Of a DNA stretch of 64,000 nt, positions 28,228 through 39,552 are shown one piece after another; within the stretch, counting starts at the first letter, position 1, and every line of letters starts with the position of its first letter. Source of the DNA: Bradyrhizobium macuxiense (lineage in GTDB: Bacteria > Pseudomonadota > Alphaproteobacteria > Rhizobiales > Xanthobacteraceae). The stretch is taken from assembly GCF_007993935.1 (NCBI RefSeq), contig NZ_VITY01000006.1, positions 372,001 through 436,000 on the forward strand. Reading direction: 5' to 3'. The notes beneath the pieces are model-generated. The model was not told where the DNA came from and did no database searches. It saw only the letters and a program-made list of their open reading frames with translations. A program made the position numbers and the translations under genes.

Positions 28228-28686
28228 ATGGGATTCAATCTGACCGTGAACGGCGATCGCCTCTCCTCCGCGGCCGAGCCTGCCACCCCGCTGGTCGATG
28301 TCCTGCGCGAGGAGATGCATCTGACCGGCGCGAAGCCGGTCTGTCGCGAAGGCTTCTGTGGCGCCTGCATGGTGCTGGTCGACGGCGAGCCGACGCCTTC
28401 GTGCCTGCTGCCGGCTGCGCTGGCCGATGGCCGCGAGATCCAGACCGTCGAAGGCCTTGCGCCGCTCGGCCAGTTGAACCGGATCCAGGCCGCACTCGAG
28501 GTCAGCGATGCCGTGCAATGCGGCATGTGCTTTCCCGGCATGGTGGTGAGCCTGACGCATCTCTTGACGACACGGCCGGATGCCACAAGTGACGATATCC
28601 GCGCGGCGCTGACCGGGAACATCTGCCGCTGCACCGGCTATGAACGCATCGTCGAGGCGACATTGCTCGCCTTGGCGACGGCTTGA
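28228..28686 (+). CDS. xanthine-dehydrogenase-family 2Fe-2S subunit
   Basis: Product of 152 aa, CoxS type. All eight cluster ligands are visible: Cys39, 44, 47 and 59 (plant-ferredoxin-like cluster) and Cys98, 101, 133 and 135 (second cluster, ending NICRCTGYERI). Passes electrons from the molybdenum site to FAD. It sits 15 bp after the FAD subunit gene and 15 bp before the Mo subunit gene. Confidence 0.95.
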   Translation: MGFNLTVNGDRLSSAAEPATPLVDVLREEMHLTGAKPVCREGFCGACMVLVDGEPTPSCLLPAALADGREIQTVEGLAPLGQLNRIQAALEVSDAVQCGMCFPGMVVSLTHLLTTRPDATSDDIRAALTGNICRCTGYERIVEATLLALATA

Positions 28687-28701
28687 GCGGGGGGCGCTGG
28701 G

Positions 28702-31071
28702 ATGTCCGACGTTTCTGCAACGATGGATTTGCGCCGGCGTGACGCCGCCGACAAGCTGCGCGGCCGCACGCGCTACACCATCGATCGCTATCTGCCGGGC
28801 ATGCTGCACGCCGCGGTGCTGCGCGCCGGTGTGCCGGCAGGGCGGATCATGCGTCTCGATACCTCGAGAGCAGCCCGCATGCCCGGCGTGCGCGCCATCG
28901 TGACGGCGGCCGATGCGCCCGGCATGATCGGGATCGGCATCGCCGATCATCCGCTGTTCGCCCGCGACGTCATCCGCTACGACGGCGAACCGCTCGCCGC
29001 GGTCGCAGCCGTCACGCTGGCGCAGGCGCAAGCCGCGCTCGCGGCGATTGACGTGGAGATCGAGCCGCTCCCCGCCGTCTTGACCATGGCGGACGCGCTG
29101 AAGCCGGATGCAAGCCTGGTTCATCCGGACTGGCGCAGCTATGAGGTCTTGCTCGAAGGCAGCGCGCGCGGCGGCAACGTCGCCTGGGAGGCGACCGTCG
29201 TTCGCGGCGACGTCGATGCCGCCTTTGCCCGGCCTGACGTCGAGATCGTCGAAAGCTGCTTTCGCGTCGGCCGGCAGAACCACGTCGCTTTCGAGCCGCG
29301 TGCGGTGGTCGCAAGCTACGAGGATGGACGCTTCCACATCGAGACGTCGACGCAGGTCCCCTGGGGCATCCGCAACGCGACCGCGCGCCTGCTCGGCGTA
29401 CCGGCGTCGCAGGTCCGCGTTACGGTGCCGCCGGTCGGCGGCGGCTTCGGCCTCAAGTTCGATCTGGCAGTCGAACCGTTCGCCGCCCTGCTCGCCCGCG
29501 CCAGCGGCCGGCCGGTGCGCCTCGTCAATTCGCGCGAGGAGGAGATGCTCACCTGCCTGTTCCGCGAGAATGCCGATATCCGCATCCGCTCGGCGGTGAC
29601 GCGCGAGGGAGATATCGTGGGGCGCGAGGCGGTGGTCCTGATGGATTGCGGCGCCTATGGCGGCGAACAGATCTTCCTGACCACCATGACCGCGCACACG
29701 CTCGGCGGCAACTACAAGCTTGGCAGCGTGCGCATGGTCTCGCGCGCGATCTACACCAACACGGCGCCGAATGGCGCGTTCCGCTGCTGCAACGGGGTCT
29801 ACAACACCTTTGCGCTCGAGCGGCACACCGACGAGATCGCGGCGCGGATCGGAATGGATCCGCTCGCGTTCCGCCGCCGCAATGTGCTCGGCGACAAGGA
29901 TCTCGGCGCCACCGGCCAAATCTTCGAAGGCGATGTGCTCGGCCCGATGCTCGAGCGGATGGATACGCTGCGCGATGCGGCTGCGCCGCCGCCAGCGCGC
30001 AGCGACGGCCGGCTCTATGGACGCGCGACCACCGTCGGCACCTGGTTCGTCTTCGTCGGCCCATCGGCCGCAACGGTGAACATGAATGCCGACGGCACGG
30101 CGACGCTGGTCACGTCGGGCGTTGAAATCGGATCCGGCTCGATGATGCAGAGCCTGCCGCAGATCGTCGCCAGCACGCTCGGCATCGCGCCCGAGCATGT
30201 GGTCGTGCGCGCAGCCGATACCGATGCGGCCGGCTATGACGTCGGCGTCGGCGGCGGCCGCACCACCGTCTCGCTCGGCGCCGCCAGCCTGTCGGGAGCG
30301 CAGGAGGTGCGCACCAAGCTGCTGAAGGTCGCCTCCGAGATGATCGAGGCTGCGCCCGATGATCTCGTCATGCGCGGCGGGCGGATCGAGATCGCCGGCG
30401 CGCCGGGCTCCGGCCGTACCGTCATGGAGGTCGCGACCCGCGCCCAGGCGCTGGGTGGTCCGGTCTCCGGCACCGGCGCCTTCACCGGCGCCGGCGTGCC
30501 CGCGATGCCCGGCTGCGTGGCCGGACATTTCATCGACGCGATCGACATCCCTGTCTTCGCGGTCCACGACTGCGAGGTCGCGGTCGATCCGGAAACCGGA
30601 CATGTCGAGGTGCTGAGCTATCGCGTGGTCCAGGACGTCGGCCGCGCGCTGAACCCGCGCGCGATCCATGGCCAGATCCAGGGCGGTGTCGTGCAGGGGC
30701 TGGGTTATGCGTTGCACGAGGAAGTCACGATCGGCAGCAACGGCCGGGTCTGCCAGAACGGCTTCGAAACCTATCGCGTGCCGCTGGCGCTCGATGTCGT
30801 GCCGGTCGAAATCAGTCTCTATGAAGGGGCGCCGTCAATCGGACCGCTCGGCACCAAGGGCGCCGGCGAGGTGCCGATCCTCAATGTCGGAGCGGCCGTC
30901 GCCTGCGCCGTTGCAAACGCCACGGGCAAGCGCGTCCAGGCGCTTCCACTGACCCCGCCGCGCGTGCTCGAACTCCTGCTCGATCGCACGCAGGATCTGG
31001 CCCTTTCCCACATCGCCGATGCATGGACGGACAATCTGATACGGTCGTATCAGACAGCTCACGACAAATAG
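28702..31071 (+). CDS. xanthine-dehydrogenase-family molybdopterin-binding subunit
   Basis: Product of 789 aa, CoxL/XdhA type. Mo-cofactor loops PPVGGGFGLKFD and QGGVVQGLGYALHEE are present, with the substrate-side loop GAFRCCNGVYNTF at residues 358-370 and the catalytic base Glu723 in KGAGE. The loop sequence differs from the CO dehydrogenase active site (VAYRCSFR), so CO oxidation is unlikely. Aromatic N-heterocycle or aldehyde hydroxylation fits better, as does the link to hyuAB and an importer. Last gene of the operon beginning at hyuA; the following SDR gene is convergent, 48 bp away. Confidence 0.93.
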   Translation: MSDVSATMDLRRRDAADKLRGRTRYTIDRYLPGMLHAAVLRAGVPAGRIMRLDTSRAARMPGVRAIVTAADAPGMIGIGIADHPLFARDVIRYDGEPLAAVAAVTLAQAQAALAAIDVEIEPLPAVLTMADALKPDASLVHPDWRSYEVLLEGSARGGNVAWEATVVRGDVDAAFARPDVEIVESCFRVGRQNHVAFEPRAVVASYEDGRFHIETSTQVPWGIRNATARLLGVPASQVRVTVPPVGGGFGLKFDLAVEPFAALLARASGRPVRLVNSREEEMLTCLFRENADIRIRSAVTREGDIVGREAVVLMDCGAYGGEQIFLTTMTAHTLGGNYKLGSVRMVSRAIYTNTAPNGAFRCCNGVYNTFALERHTDEIAARIGMDPLAFRRRNVLGDKDLGATGQIFEGDVLGPMLERMDTLRDAAAPPPARSDGRLYGRATTVGTWFVFVGPSAATVNMNADGTATLVTSGVEIGSGSMMQSLPQIVASTLGIAPEHVVVRAADTDAAGYDVGVGGGRTTVSLGAASLSGAQEVRTKLLKVASEMIEAAPDDLVMRGGRIEIAGAPGSGRTVMEVATRAQALGGPVSGTGAFTGAGVPAMPGCVAGHFIDAIDIPVFAVHDCEVAVDPETGHVEVLSYRVVQDVGRALNPRAIHGQIQGGVVQGLGYALHEEVTIGSNGRVCQNGFETYRVPLALDVVPVEISLYEGAPSIGPLGTKGAGEVPILNVGAAVACAVANATGKRVQALPLTPPRVLELLLDRTQDLALSHIADAWTDNLIRSYQTAHDK

Positions 31072-31119
31072 CAGCGAACCCGCGTCCCGTCCGGCGCGTC
31101 AACGCCGTCGATTGAATCG

Positions 31120-31878
31120 CTAGACCCAGCCGCCGTCGACGATATGGCTCTGGTTGGTGCAGGCGCCGCTGTCGTCGGCGGCAAAAAACAGCACGACGCG
31201 GGCGATGTCGTCAGGCACGAGCTTGCGCTTGAGGCACTGCCGCTGCATCAGTTCAGTGACGCCTTCGGGCGTCAGCCACAGATCCTGCTGCCGCTGGGTC
31301 ATGATCCATCCGGGCAGGATGGAGTTGACCCGCACATTGTGCGGCCCGAGATCGCGGGCCAGCGCGCGGGTGAGGCCCTGAACCGCTGATTTCGCCGTGG
31401 TGTAGCAGGGCATGTTGCCCTGGCCGATCACCCAGCTCACCGATCCGATATTGATGATCGCACCGCCGCCCGCCTGTTTCATGTCGGGTGCGACCGCCTG
31501 GGCGCTGAAGAACTGATGCTTCAGGTTGACGGCGATCCGCTCGTCCCAGAATTCCGGTGTGACGTCCTCGATCGTGTGACGATCATCGCGCGCTGCGTTG
31601 TTGACCAGGATGGTGATCGGCCCGAGCGCCTCGCGGATGCCGGCGATCGCGCGGCGCAGCGCGCCGATGTCGCGCAGGTCGGCGTGTTCGAAGTGCACGC
31701 GCGCTTGCGCCCCCAGATCGGACAGCAGTTGCTCCGAGGACGTCAGATCGATGTCGATGAAGCCGACCCGCGCGCCCTGGCTGACGAATTGGCGGACGAT
31801 CGCCTCGCCGATGCCGGAACCGCCACCGGTGACCAGGACGGTCCGGTCCTTGAGGCTTGGATAAATAGCACCCTGCAT
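31120..31878 (-). CDS. SDR family dehydrogenase, probable sugar dehydrogenase
   Basis: Product of 252 aa, classical short-chain dehydrogenase. NAD(P) loop TGGGSGIG at residues 17-24, acidic Asp42 after the second strand (NAD preference likely), catalytic triad Ser146, Tyr159, Lys163. The usual NNAG is NNAA. The frame is open to 31920; GAGG six bases before the ATG at 31878 favours MQGAIYPSLKDRT. It lies downstream of the ROK gene on the same strand and is divergent from a sugar importer, which points to oxidation of an imported aldose (galactose/arabinose dehydrogenase-like), an inference. Confidence 0.85.
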   Translation of the reverse strand: MQGAIYPSLKDRTVLVTGGGSGIGEAIVRQFVSQGARVGFIDIDLTSSEQLLSDLGAQARVHFEHADLRDIGALRRAIAGIREALGPITILVNNAARDDRHTIEDVTPEFWDERIAVNLKHQFFSAQAVAPDMKQAGGGAIINIGSVSWVIGQGNMPCYTTAKSAVQGLTRALARDLGPHNVRVNSILPGWIMTQRQQDLWLTPEGVTELMQRQCLKRKLVPDDIARVVLFFAADDSGACTNQSHIVDGGWV

Positions 31879-31958
31879 TGGCATCCTCACGATTTGGCGC
31901 CTGAAGGGCGTCAGTTGCATTGCTGCGGCTCAAGCAAAGGGCCGCAGCTCCCGAGGTT

Positions 31959-33230
31959 TCACTCGGTTGTCTCCATGTGGCTTCGGTCCACGACCCGTAG
32001 CGTCCGCCGCACCATGCCGTCGACAATCGTCGCCGACTCGCTGGGACGCACATGGATCGCCGTGGATTTGAGCAGCCACGGCAGCACCGCCTGCTCGAGC
32101 CGTTCCTCATAGGCACTGCGCATCATGTCGAACGCCTGCAGGCCGGGACCTGCGAGGATCAGATGATGCGGGCGCAGCACCGATATCGTCGTGGCGACCG
32201 CCTCGGCAAGCGCGTGGCCAGCCTGCCGAAACAACTGTTCGAGACGCGGATCGCCGGCGCGTGCCCGCGCCCGGAGCAGCGCCATCTGCGCCTCGGACGG
32301 TTGCTGCGACACCGCCGGCGGCAGGTCGAGAAAGGTGCGGGCGTCTCGGTAGAGCGCATAGTCGGCGAGATGGGCCTCGATGCAGCCGCGCTGACCACAG
32401 CGGCACTGCGGACCGTTCGGCGTCAACTTGACATGGCCGATCTCGCTGCCTGCGCCGGCCCCCCAGCGCGCTTCACCGTCGACGATGATGCCCATGCCGA
32501 TGCCGTGACCGACCATCAGCGTGGCCGTGAGGCCCTGCGCCAGTGCCGGCTCGGCTGCGACAAGGGCGAGCGCCACCGCGACCGCGTCGTTCGCCATCAC
32601 GACTTCGACGCCGAATTCCTGGCGGATCGGCGTTGCCAGATCGACGTCGGTGATCGACAGCGCTGGGCTCCACAGATGCCGGCCGGTGTCGGCGTCGACG
32701 ATGCCCTGCAGCGCAATCCCGATTCCCAGCACCCGGTCTCGCGGCGTGGCCGTCTCTTCGAGCATGGCCTCGATCTGCGCGATCACGAGGTCGCACACCG
32801 CGCCTGCATCGAGCCCGCGCGTCGTCAGTTCAAGCCGCGATTGCGCCAGGGCCGCGCCGCTGAAATCGGCGATCAATGTCTCGACCAGATTCATGCGCAG
32901 CGAGACCGCAATGATGCGGCCGAATTCGGGGTTCAGGGTCAGCAGGACCGCCGGCCGGCCGCGGCGGCGGCCGTTCAACCCATCCGTATCCTCGTCGTCG
33001 GTATCGTCCGGCCACGACGTCGCCGTATCGGTCTCGGCCTCAACCAGCAGGTCTTCCGCCATCAGCTTCGACGTGATGGCCGAAATGGCCGGGAAGCTCA
33101 GCCCGGTGCTGCGTGCAAGCTCGACGCGCGGCAACGGTCCCTGACGCCGCAAGACTTCAACGAGACGGTCGCGGTTCGATCCGCGGGTCAGACTTGAAGC
33201 GCGTCTCAGCGGTTCGGACTGCTCATTCAT
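31959..33230 (-). CDS. ROK family transcriptional regulator
   Basis: Product of 423 aa. N-terminal winged HTH (RDRLVEVLRRQGPLPRVELARSTGL, residues ~18-45), then a linker with acidic residues, then a ROK sugar-kinase-like fold with the zinc motif CRCGQRGCIE. Repressors of this class (NagC, XylR type) respond to sugars or sugar phosphates. It is divergent from a ribose-type binding-protein gene and upstream of the SDR gene on its own strand. Start uncertain: the ATG at 33230 is chosen, but TTG at 33266 in the same frame has TGAGG at good spacing. Confidence 0.88.
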   Translation of the reverse strand: MNEQSEPLRRASSLTRGSNRDRLVEVLRRQGPLPRVELARSTGLSFPAISAITSKLMAEDLLVEAETDTATSWPDDTDDEDTDGLNGRRRGRPAVLLTLNPEFGRIIAVSLRMNLVETLIADFSGAALAQSRLELTTRGLDAGAVCDLVIAQIEAMLEETATPRDRVLGIGIALQGIVDADTGRHLWSPALSITDVDLATPIRQEFGVEVVMANDAVAVALALVAAEPALAQGLTATLMVGHGIGMGIIVDGEARWGAGAGSEIGHVKLTPNGPQCRCGQRGCIEAHLADYALYRDARTFLDLPPAVSQQPSEAQMALLRARARAGDPRLEQLFRQAGHALAEAVATTISVLRPHHLILAGPGLQAFDMMRSAYEERLEQAVLPWLLKSTAIHVRPSESATIVDGMVRRTLRVVDRSHMETTE

Positions 33231-33362
33231 GCCGGCTTTTTTAATTCGCTTGATAAAATTATTCAACGGATACGCCTCAGATATTGGCCAGAAAGTATCG
33301 ATTGCGACTGAAATACATCACCTTCCTACTATTTTTGCTTGAACAGCGGGACTCGAACATCC

Positions 33363-33408
33363 TTGACTGGACTTTTTGTCGCGCTAATTTATTAGTTACG
33401 TGAATAAA
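33363..33408 (+). promoter_or_regulatory. binding-protein gene promoter with putative ROK operator
   Basis: TTGACT (33363-33368) and TAATTT (33385-33390), 16 nt apart, make a sigma70-like promoter in an A+T-rich island. TTTATT-N9-AATAAA (33388-33393 and 33403-33408) is an inverted repeat covering the -10 box and probable start site. A+T-rich symmetric operators are typical of NagC/XylR-type ROK repressors, and a ROK gene is divergent here. Confidence 0.5.
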
Positions 33409-33471
33409 ATAAGGCGTGAAAAGCGCCGGGCGTGAAATCCCCTCGCGGGGGGTATCGACAGGGAGGTGCAT

Positions 33472-34437
33472 ATGAATAACTCAATGAAGAGGTTGATCGT
33501 GCCGCTGCTGGCGGGCGCAGCTGCGCTCGCGATGACCACGGGGATAGCACAGGCGCAGCAAAAAAAGACCATCGCGCTGGTGACCAACGTCGCGGCCGAC
33601 TTCTGGACCATCGCGGGCCGCGGGCTTGAGAAGGCGCAGAAAGAGCACCCAGACTACAATATCGAGTTGATCGTCACCAATGAAGGCACCGCGGCCGGTC
33701 AGCGGCGCGAGCTGGACGACCTGCTGGTGCGCGGCGTCGCCGGCATCTCGATCTCCGTCGACGACGCGCCGCATGCGACCGAAGAACTCAACAAGGTTGC
33801 GGCCAAGACCGTGCTGATCACGACGGACAGCGACGCGCCGCAGAGCAATCGCCTCGCCTATATCGGCACCGACAACGTCGCGGCCGGACGGCAGGCCGGC
33901 GAGGAGATCAAGAAGGCGCTGCCGAACGGCGGCAAGATCGCGCTGTTCGTCGGAACGATGGACGCCGACAACGCCCGTGAGCGGGTGCAGGGCATCAAGG
34001 AATCGATCGCCGGCACCAAGGTCGAGCTGGTCGACGTGTTCACCGACCAGGTCGACTTCGCCAAGGCCAAGGCGAACATGGAGAACGTGCTCGTCAAATA
34101 TCCCGATATCGCGCTGCTGTCCGGCCTGTGGAGCTACGAGACCCCGCTGATCTATGATGCGGTGAAGGCCGCGGGCAAGGCCGGCAAGGTGAAGATCGTC
34201 GGCTTCGACGAGGATCAGCGCACGCTGCGGGGCATTTCCGACGGCACGATCGAATCCACCGTCGTGCAGCAGCCGTACGAGTTCGGCTATCTCTCCGCCA
34301 CCAACATCATCAAGACGCTGAACGGCGACAAGTCCTGGATTCCGAAGGACAGCAAGCTGATCGTGCCGACCAAGGTGATCAGCAAGGCCAACGTCGCGGA
34401 GTTCGCCGCGAATCTGAAGGACCTGTTGAAGAAGTAA
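33472..34437 (+). CDS. periplasmic sugar-binding protein (RbsB-like)
   Basis: Product of 321 aa. Signal peptide with cleavage near GIAQAQQKK (about residue 28), then the ribose-class periplasmic-binding fold: VTNVAADFWTIAGRGLEKA, ISISVDDA, DSDAPQSNRLAYIGTDN, GFDEDQRTLRGI. GGGAGG at 33461-33466 and the ATG at 33472 set the start; the upstream GTG at 33466 overlaps that site. First gene of a binding protein-ATPase-permease operon, with the ROK repressor gene divergent. Confidence 0.92.
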   Translation: MNNSMKRLIVPLLAGAAALAMTTGIAQAQQKKTIALVTNVAADFWTIAGRGLEKAQKEHPDYNIELIVTNEGTAAGQRRELDDLLVRGVAGISISVDDAPHATEELNKVAAKTVLITTDSDAPQSNRLAYIGTDNVAAGRQAGEEIKKALPNGGKIALFVGTMDADNARERVQGIKESIAGTKVELVDVFTDQVDFAKAKANMENVLVKYPDIALLSGLWSYETPLIYDAVKAAGKAGKVKIVGFDEDQRTLRGISDGTIESTVVQQPYEFGYLSATNIIKTLNGDKSWIPKDSKLIVPTKVISKANVAEFAANLKDLLKK

Positions 34438-34450
34438 CTTCAGTCGGCTT

Positions 34451-34482
34451 CACCGCCCGGCCGCCACGGCCGCCGGGCGGTG
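34451..34482 (+). other. stem-loop between binding-protein and ATPase genes
   Basis: CACCGCCCGGC (34451-34461) and GCCGGGCGGTG (34472-34482) form an 11-bp perfect stem with a 10-nt loop, 13 nt after the binding-protein stop and directly before the ATPase ribosome-binding site AGGAGG. It is likely to protect or limit the transcript so that binding protein is made in excess. Confidence 0.55.
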
Positions 34483-34500
34483 TGCAGGAGGACATGCCGC

Positions 34501-36023
<1,523 letters not shown>

Positions 36024-36027
<4 letters not shown>

Positions 36028-37085
36028 TGAAGAAAGAACTCGGCCTGTTCTTGCTGCTGGCGGTGATCTCCGCCATCACCGGCGCGATCAACCCGGCCTT
36101 TCTGTCGTTCGTGAACCTACTGAACATGGCCAATTTGATCGGCCTGTTCGGTGTGTTCGCGCTGGGCGAAGGGCTCGTCATCATCACCGGAGGCATCGAT
36201 CTTTCGCTCGGCTCGATGTTCGCGCTGCTTGGCGTCGTCTTCATCGACCTGCTGACGACGTATCAGGTGCCCTGGCCGTTCGCGCTGCTGCTGGTCCTGA
36301 TGGGCGGGCTGGCGCTGGGCGGCATCCAGGGCTTCCTGATCACCCGGCTGAAGATGCAGCCCTTCATCGTGACGCTGTGCGGGCTTTTGATCTATCGCGG
36401 CGCCGCACGCTACTACACCAGCGATTCGACGCGCGGCTTCGGCTACGGCGACGAGGCCAGCACGCTGAGCAACATCGCCTCCGGCAATGTCGCGGGCATT
36501 CCGAACACTTTCATCTTTCTGATCATCCTGGCGGTGATCCTCGGCGTGCTGCTGCATCGCTCGGTCTACGGGCGCTGGCTCTATGCCGTCGGCAAGAACG
36601 AGGAAGCGGCGCGTTTCTCCGGCATCAGGACGAACCTCGTGATCGCGACCGCCTATGTCATCAGCGGCGGCCTCGCCGGCGTTTCGACCGTGCTGTTCGT
36701 GTTCTACACCAACTCGGTCTCGCCGAGCTCCTTCGGCAATTTCTACGAGCTCTATGCGATTGCGGCGGCCGTGCTCGGCGGCTGCAGCCTGCGCGGCGGC
36801 GAAGGCTCCATCCTTGGTATCGTGCTGGGGACGGCCTTGCTGCAGGTGCTGCAGAACCTCGTGAACATCCTCGGCATTCCGAATTCGCTGAACTTCGCGG
36901 TGATGGGCACCGTAATTCTGATCGGCGTGCTGGCGGATCAGCAATTGCAGGCCCGGCGGCGGCGCAAGGCCGCGCTGGCCGGCCTCGCCCGCACGGCGCC
37001 GAAATCGAAGGAACCCACGATTCGGCAAAGCGCGTCTCCGCATGGCGCGGCCGCGTTGCCGACGAGCGCGGGTGATCAGGCGTGA
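36024..37085 (+). CDS. sugar ABC importer permease (RbsC-like)
   Basis: Product of 353 aa, polytopic, BPD_transp_2 family: GEGLVIITGGIDLSLGSMFALLGV near residue 50, VGKNEEAARFSGI, and AAVLGGCSLRGGEGSILGIVLG near residue 260. The C-terminal ~40 residues are a hydrophilic tail rich in Arg, Lys and Ala beyond the last membrane segment, longer than usual. Completes the importer that starts at 33472. Confidence 0.92.
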
Positions 37086-37394
37086 CAACACGATACGGAA
37101 GAGCCGCGATCGGGAATACGGACGCGGCGACGTGAGTAGAGGAACACGGGGAGGAGTTCGATGCGCAGGACCGATGAAGTACGCCACGCTGGCGTCCGCA
37201 TTCGCGCTGCAGGCCGGACCCGGCCGGGCGGCGGACCGACCCTCACCACCGTCTTGAAAGGCTTTGGTGCGCACGCGGTTTCCATCTCAGGTTGAGGGAT
37301 GAGTGCACTGAAAGGGGCGCGTTCCGTGCTGAAGGGCTTTGGGCGGGAACGTGAAGCAAAATGGACAAAGCCGGGGACGCTGGGAGTGCAGAAA
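37086..37394 (+). other. intergenic region before oprB, with possible 44-codon ORF at 37161-37295
   Basis: This 309-bp gap holds no recognised gene. GGGGAGGAG precedes an ATG at 37161 that opens a 44-codon ORF ending at TGA 37293-37295 (MRRTDEVRHAG... ending VSISG). It is in frame with oprB but interrupted. An 18-nt segment (37250-37267, CGTCTTGAAAGGCTTTGG) recurs with three changes at 37325-37342, both reading VLKGFG. It may be a leader peptide, a decayed N-terminal duplication, or nothing; no homology is recognised. Confidence 0.25.
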
Positions 37395-38747
37395 ATGTCA
37401 CTTAGATCTGTAGGCACCGCGGGGGCGTGCGGATTGGGGATCGCCCTATTATCTCTATTCGGCGGCGGCGGCGCGCATGCGGCCGATCTGCTCACGAAGG
37501 CTCCGCCTGTGCCTTACACGGAGACCGATGATTTCTGGACCAGGCCGTATCTGTTCGGCGATCTCGGCAGGACGCAGCTGAAAGAGCGAGGCATCTCGCT
37601 GGCCCTGACGCTTGGCGACGAAGCCGTCGGCAATCTGTCGGGCGGCAACAAGAACGTCGGGGCTAACGCCGGACAGCTGTTCTTCCAGGCAAAGTTCGAC
37701 ATGGCGAAGCTCGCCGGCATCCAGGGTGGCACCGTCGGCCTCACGCTGGTCGACCGCTTCGGCCACAATCTGAACGACGACGCAGGCATTCCGGCCTTGC
37801 AGCTGACCAACGAAGTGTTCGGCCGCGGTAATATCCTGCGCCTCACGGAACTCTACTACTCGCAAAAGCTGTTCGATAATCGCCTCGAACTCAAGGGCGG
37901 CCGGCTGCCGGTCGGCTCCGACTTCTTCTTCGGCCTGTGCGAGTTCATCAACCTGACCTTCTGCGGCGGCCAGCCCGGCAACATCCAGGGTGGCTACATC
38001 TACAATTGGCCGGTGAGCCAATGGGCCGGTGTGGCGCACTACAACTTCGCCAAGGAATGGCAGCTGTCGGTCGGCGTCTACGACGCCAATCCGAATTATC
38101 TGACGACGTCGGATTCCTCGACCTACTTCCTGCCGGGCGTTCCCGGCTCGAGCCGCGCCTCCGGCGTGCTGGTGCCGGTCGAGGTGGTCTGGGCGCCGAG
38201 CGGTCCATTGAACGGGACCTGGAGATTCGGCGGCTGGTATGACAGCGCGTCGACAATTGACGGCGGCCTGCCGGGTATCATCGCGGCCATCCCGGGCGTC
38301 GATGGTGTCCCGGGCCAGAATCTCGGAGATCAACGCGGCCGCTATGGCGTTTATGAATCAATCCTGCAGCGGCTGACCGTTGAGGGTGCAAAGGCGCAGG
38401 GTTGGTACATGTTCCTCAACACGACGGTCGCCGATCACCGGACGTCGTACCAGGACTACCAGGTCGCGCTGGGCTTCAGGCACACCGGAACGTTCTCCTG
38501 GCGTCCGGAAGACGAAGTCGGCTTCGCGGTGGGCACGACCCATGTGAATTCGGCGGCCCTCACCCCCAATGCCGGCGGCAACGAAGTTCCGATCGAAGCC
38601 TGGTACGGCTGGCAGGCGACTGGCTGGATGAACCTCAAGTTCGACGCCCAGTACGTGATCAACCCGGGCGGACGCGGCTATAACGGCGCCGGCGTCAAGA
38701 CCGAGAACGCCTGGGTGCTTGGTTTGCGTACGCTGGTGCACTTCTGA
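37395..38747 (+). CDS. oprB: carbohydrate porin, OprB family
   Basis: Product of 450 aa. Signal peptide MSLRSVGTAG... with cleavage near GGGAHAADLL (about residue 30), then a beta-barrel with the OprB pattern: YLFGDLGRTQLKERGISL, RLTELYYSQKLFDNRLELKGGRLPVG, a plug-like DFFFGLCEFINLTFCGGQPG with two cysteines, and the terminal aromatic LRTLVHF typical of outer-membrane proteins. GGGAG before the ATG at 37395 is chosen over the open frame from 37299, which would bury the signal peptide. It lets sugars cross the outer membrane and sits between two sugar importers. Confidence 0.9.
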   Translation: MSLRSVGTAGACGLGIALLSLFGGGGAHAADLLTKAPPVPYTETDDFWTRPYLFGDLGRTQLKERGISLALTLGDEAVGNLSGGNKNVGANAGQLFFQAKFDMAKLAGIQGGTVGLTLVDRFGHNLNDDAGIPALQLTNEVFGRGNILRLTELYYSQKLFDNRLELKGGRLPVGSDFFFGLCEFINLTFCGGQPGNIQGGYIYNWPVSQWAGVAHYNFAKEWQLSVGVYDANPNYLTTSDSSTYFLPGVPGSSRASGVLVPVEVVWAPSGPLNGTWRFGGWYDSASTIDGGLPGIIAAIPGVDGVPGQNLGDQRGRYGVYESILQRLTVEGAKAQGWYMFLNTTVADHRTSYQDYQVALGFRHTGTFSWRPEDEVGFAVGTTHVNSAALTPNAGGNEVPIEAWYGWQATGWMNLKFDAQYVINPGGRGYNGAGVKTENAWVLGLRTLVHF

Positions 38748-38787
38748 GCCGGAGGTGGTTTGCCAGCATGCCGGAGCGAGACCAGCC

Positions 38788-39551
<764 letters not shown>

Positions 39552-39552
<1 letters not shown>

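Noticed and set aside
28207..30717. 836-codon minus-strand open frame opposite the Mo-hydroxylase genes
   Set aside because: Same shadow composition (DRxH, GRxD runs); the plus-strand frames carry all cofactor motifs.
28702..31071. Mo subunit as aerobic CO dehydrogenase CoxL
   Set aside because: The active-site loop is AFRCCNG rather than VAYRCSFR, and the neighbours are hydantoinase and importer genes.
31072..31119. CGGCG-CGTCAA-CGCCG hairpin as a terminator between convergent genes
   Set aside because: Only a 5-bp stem and no U-tract; too weak to list.
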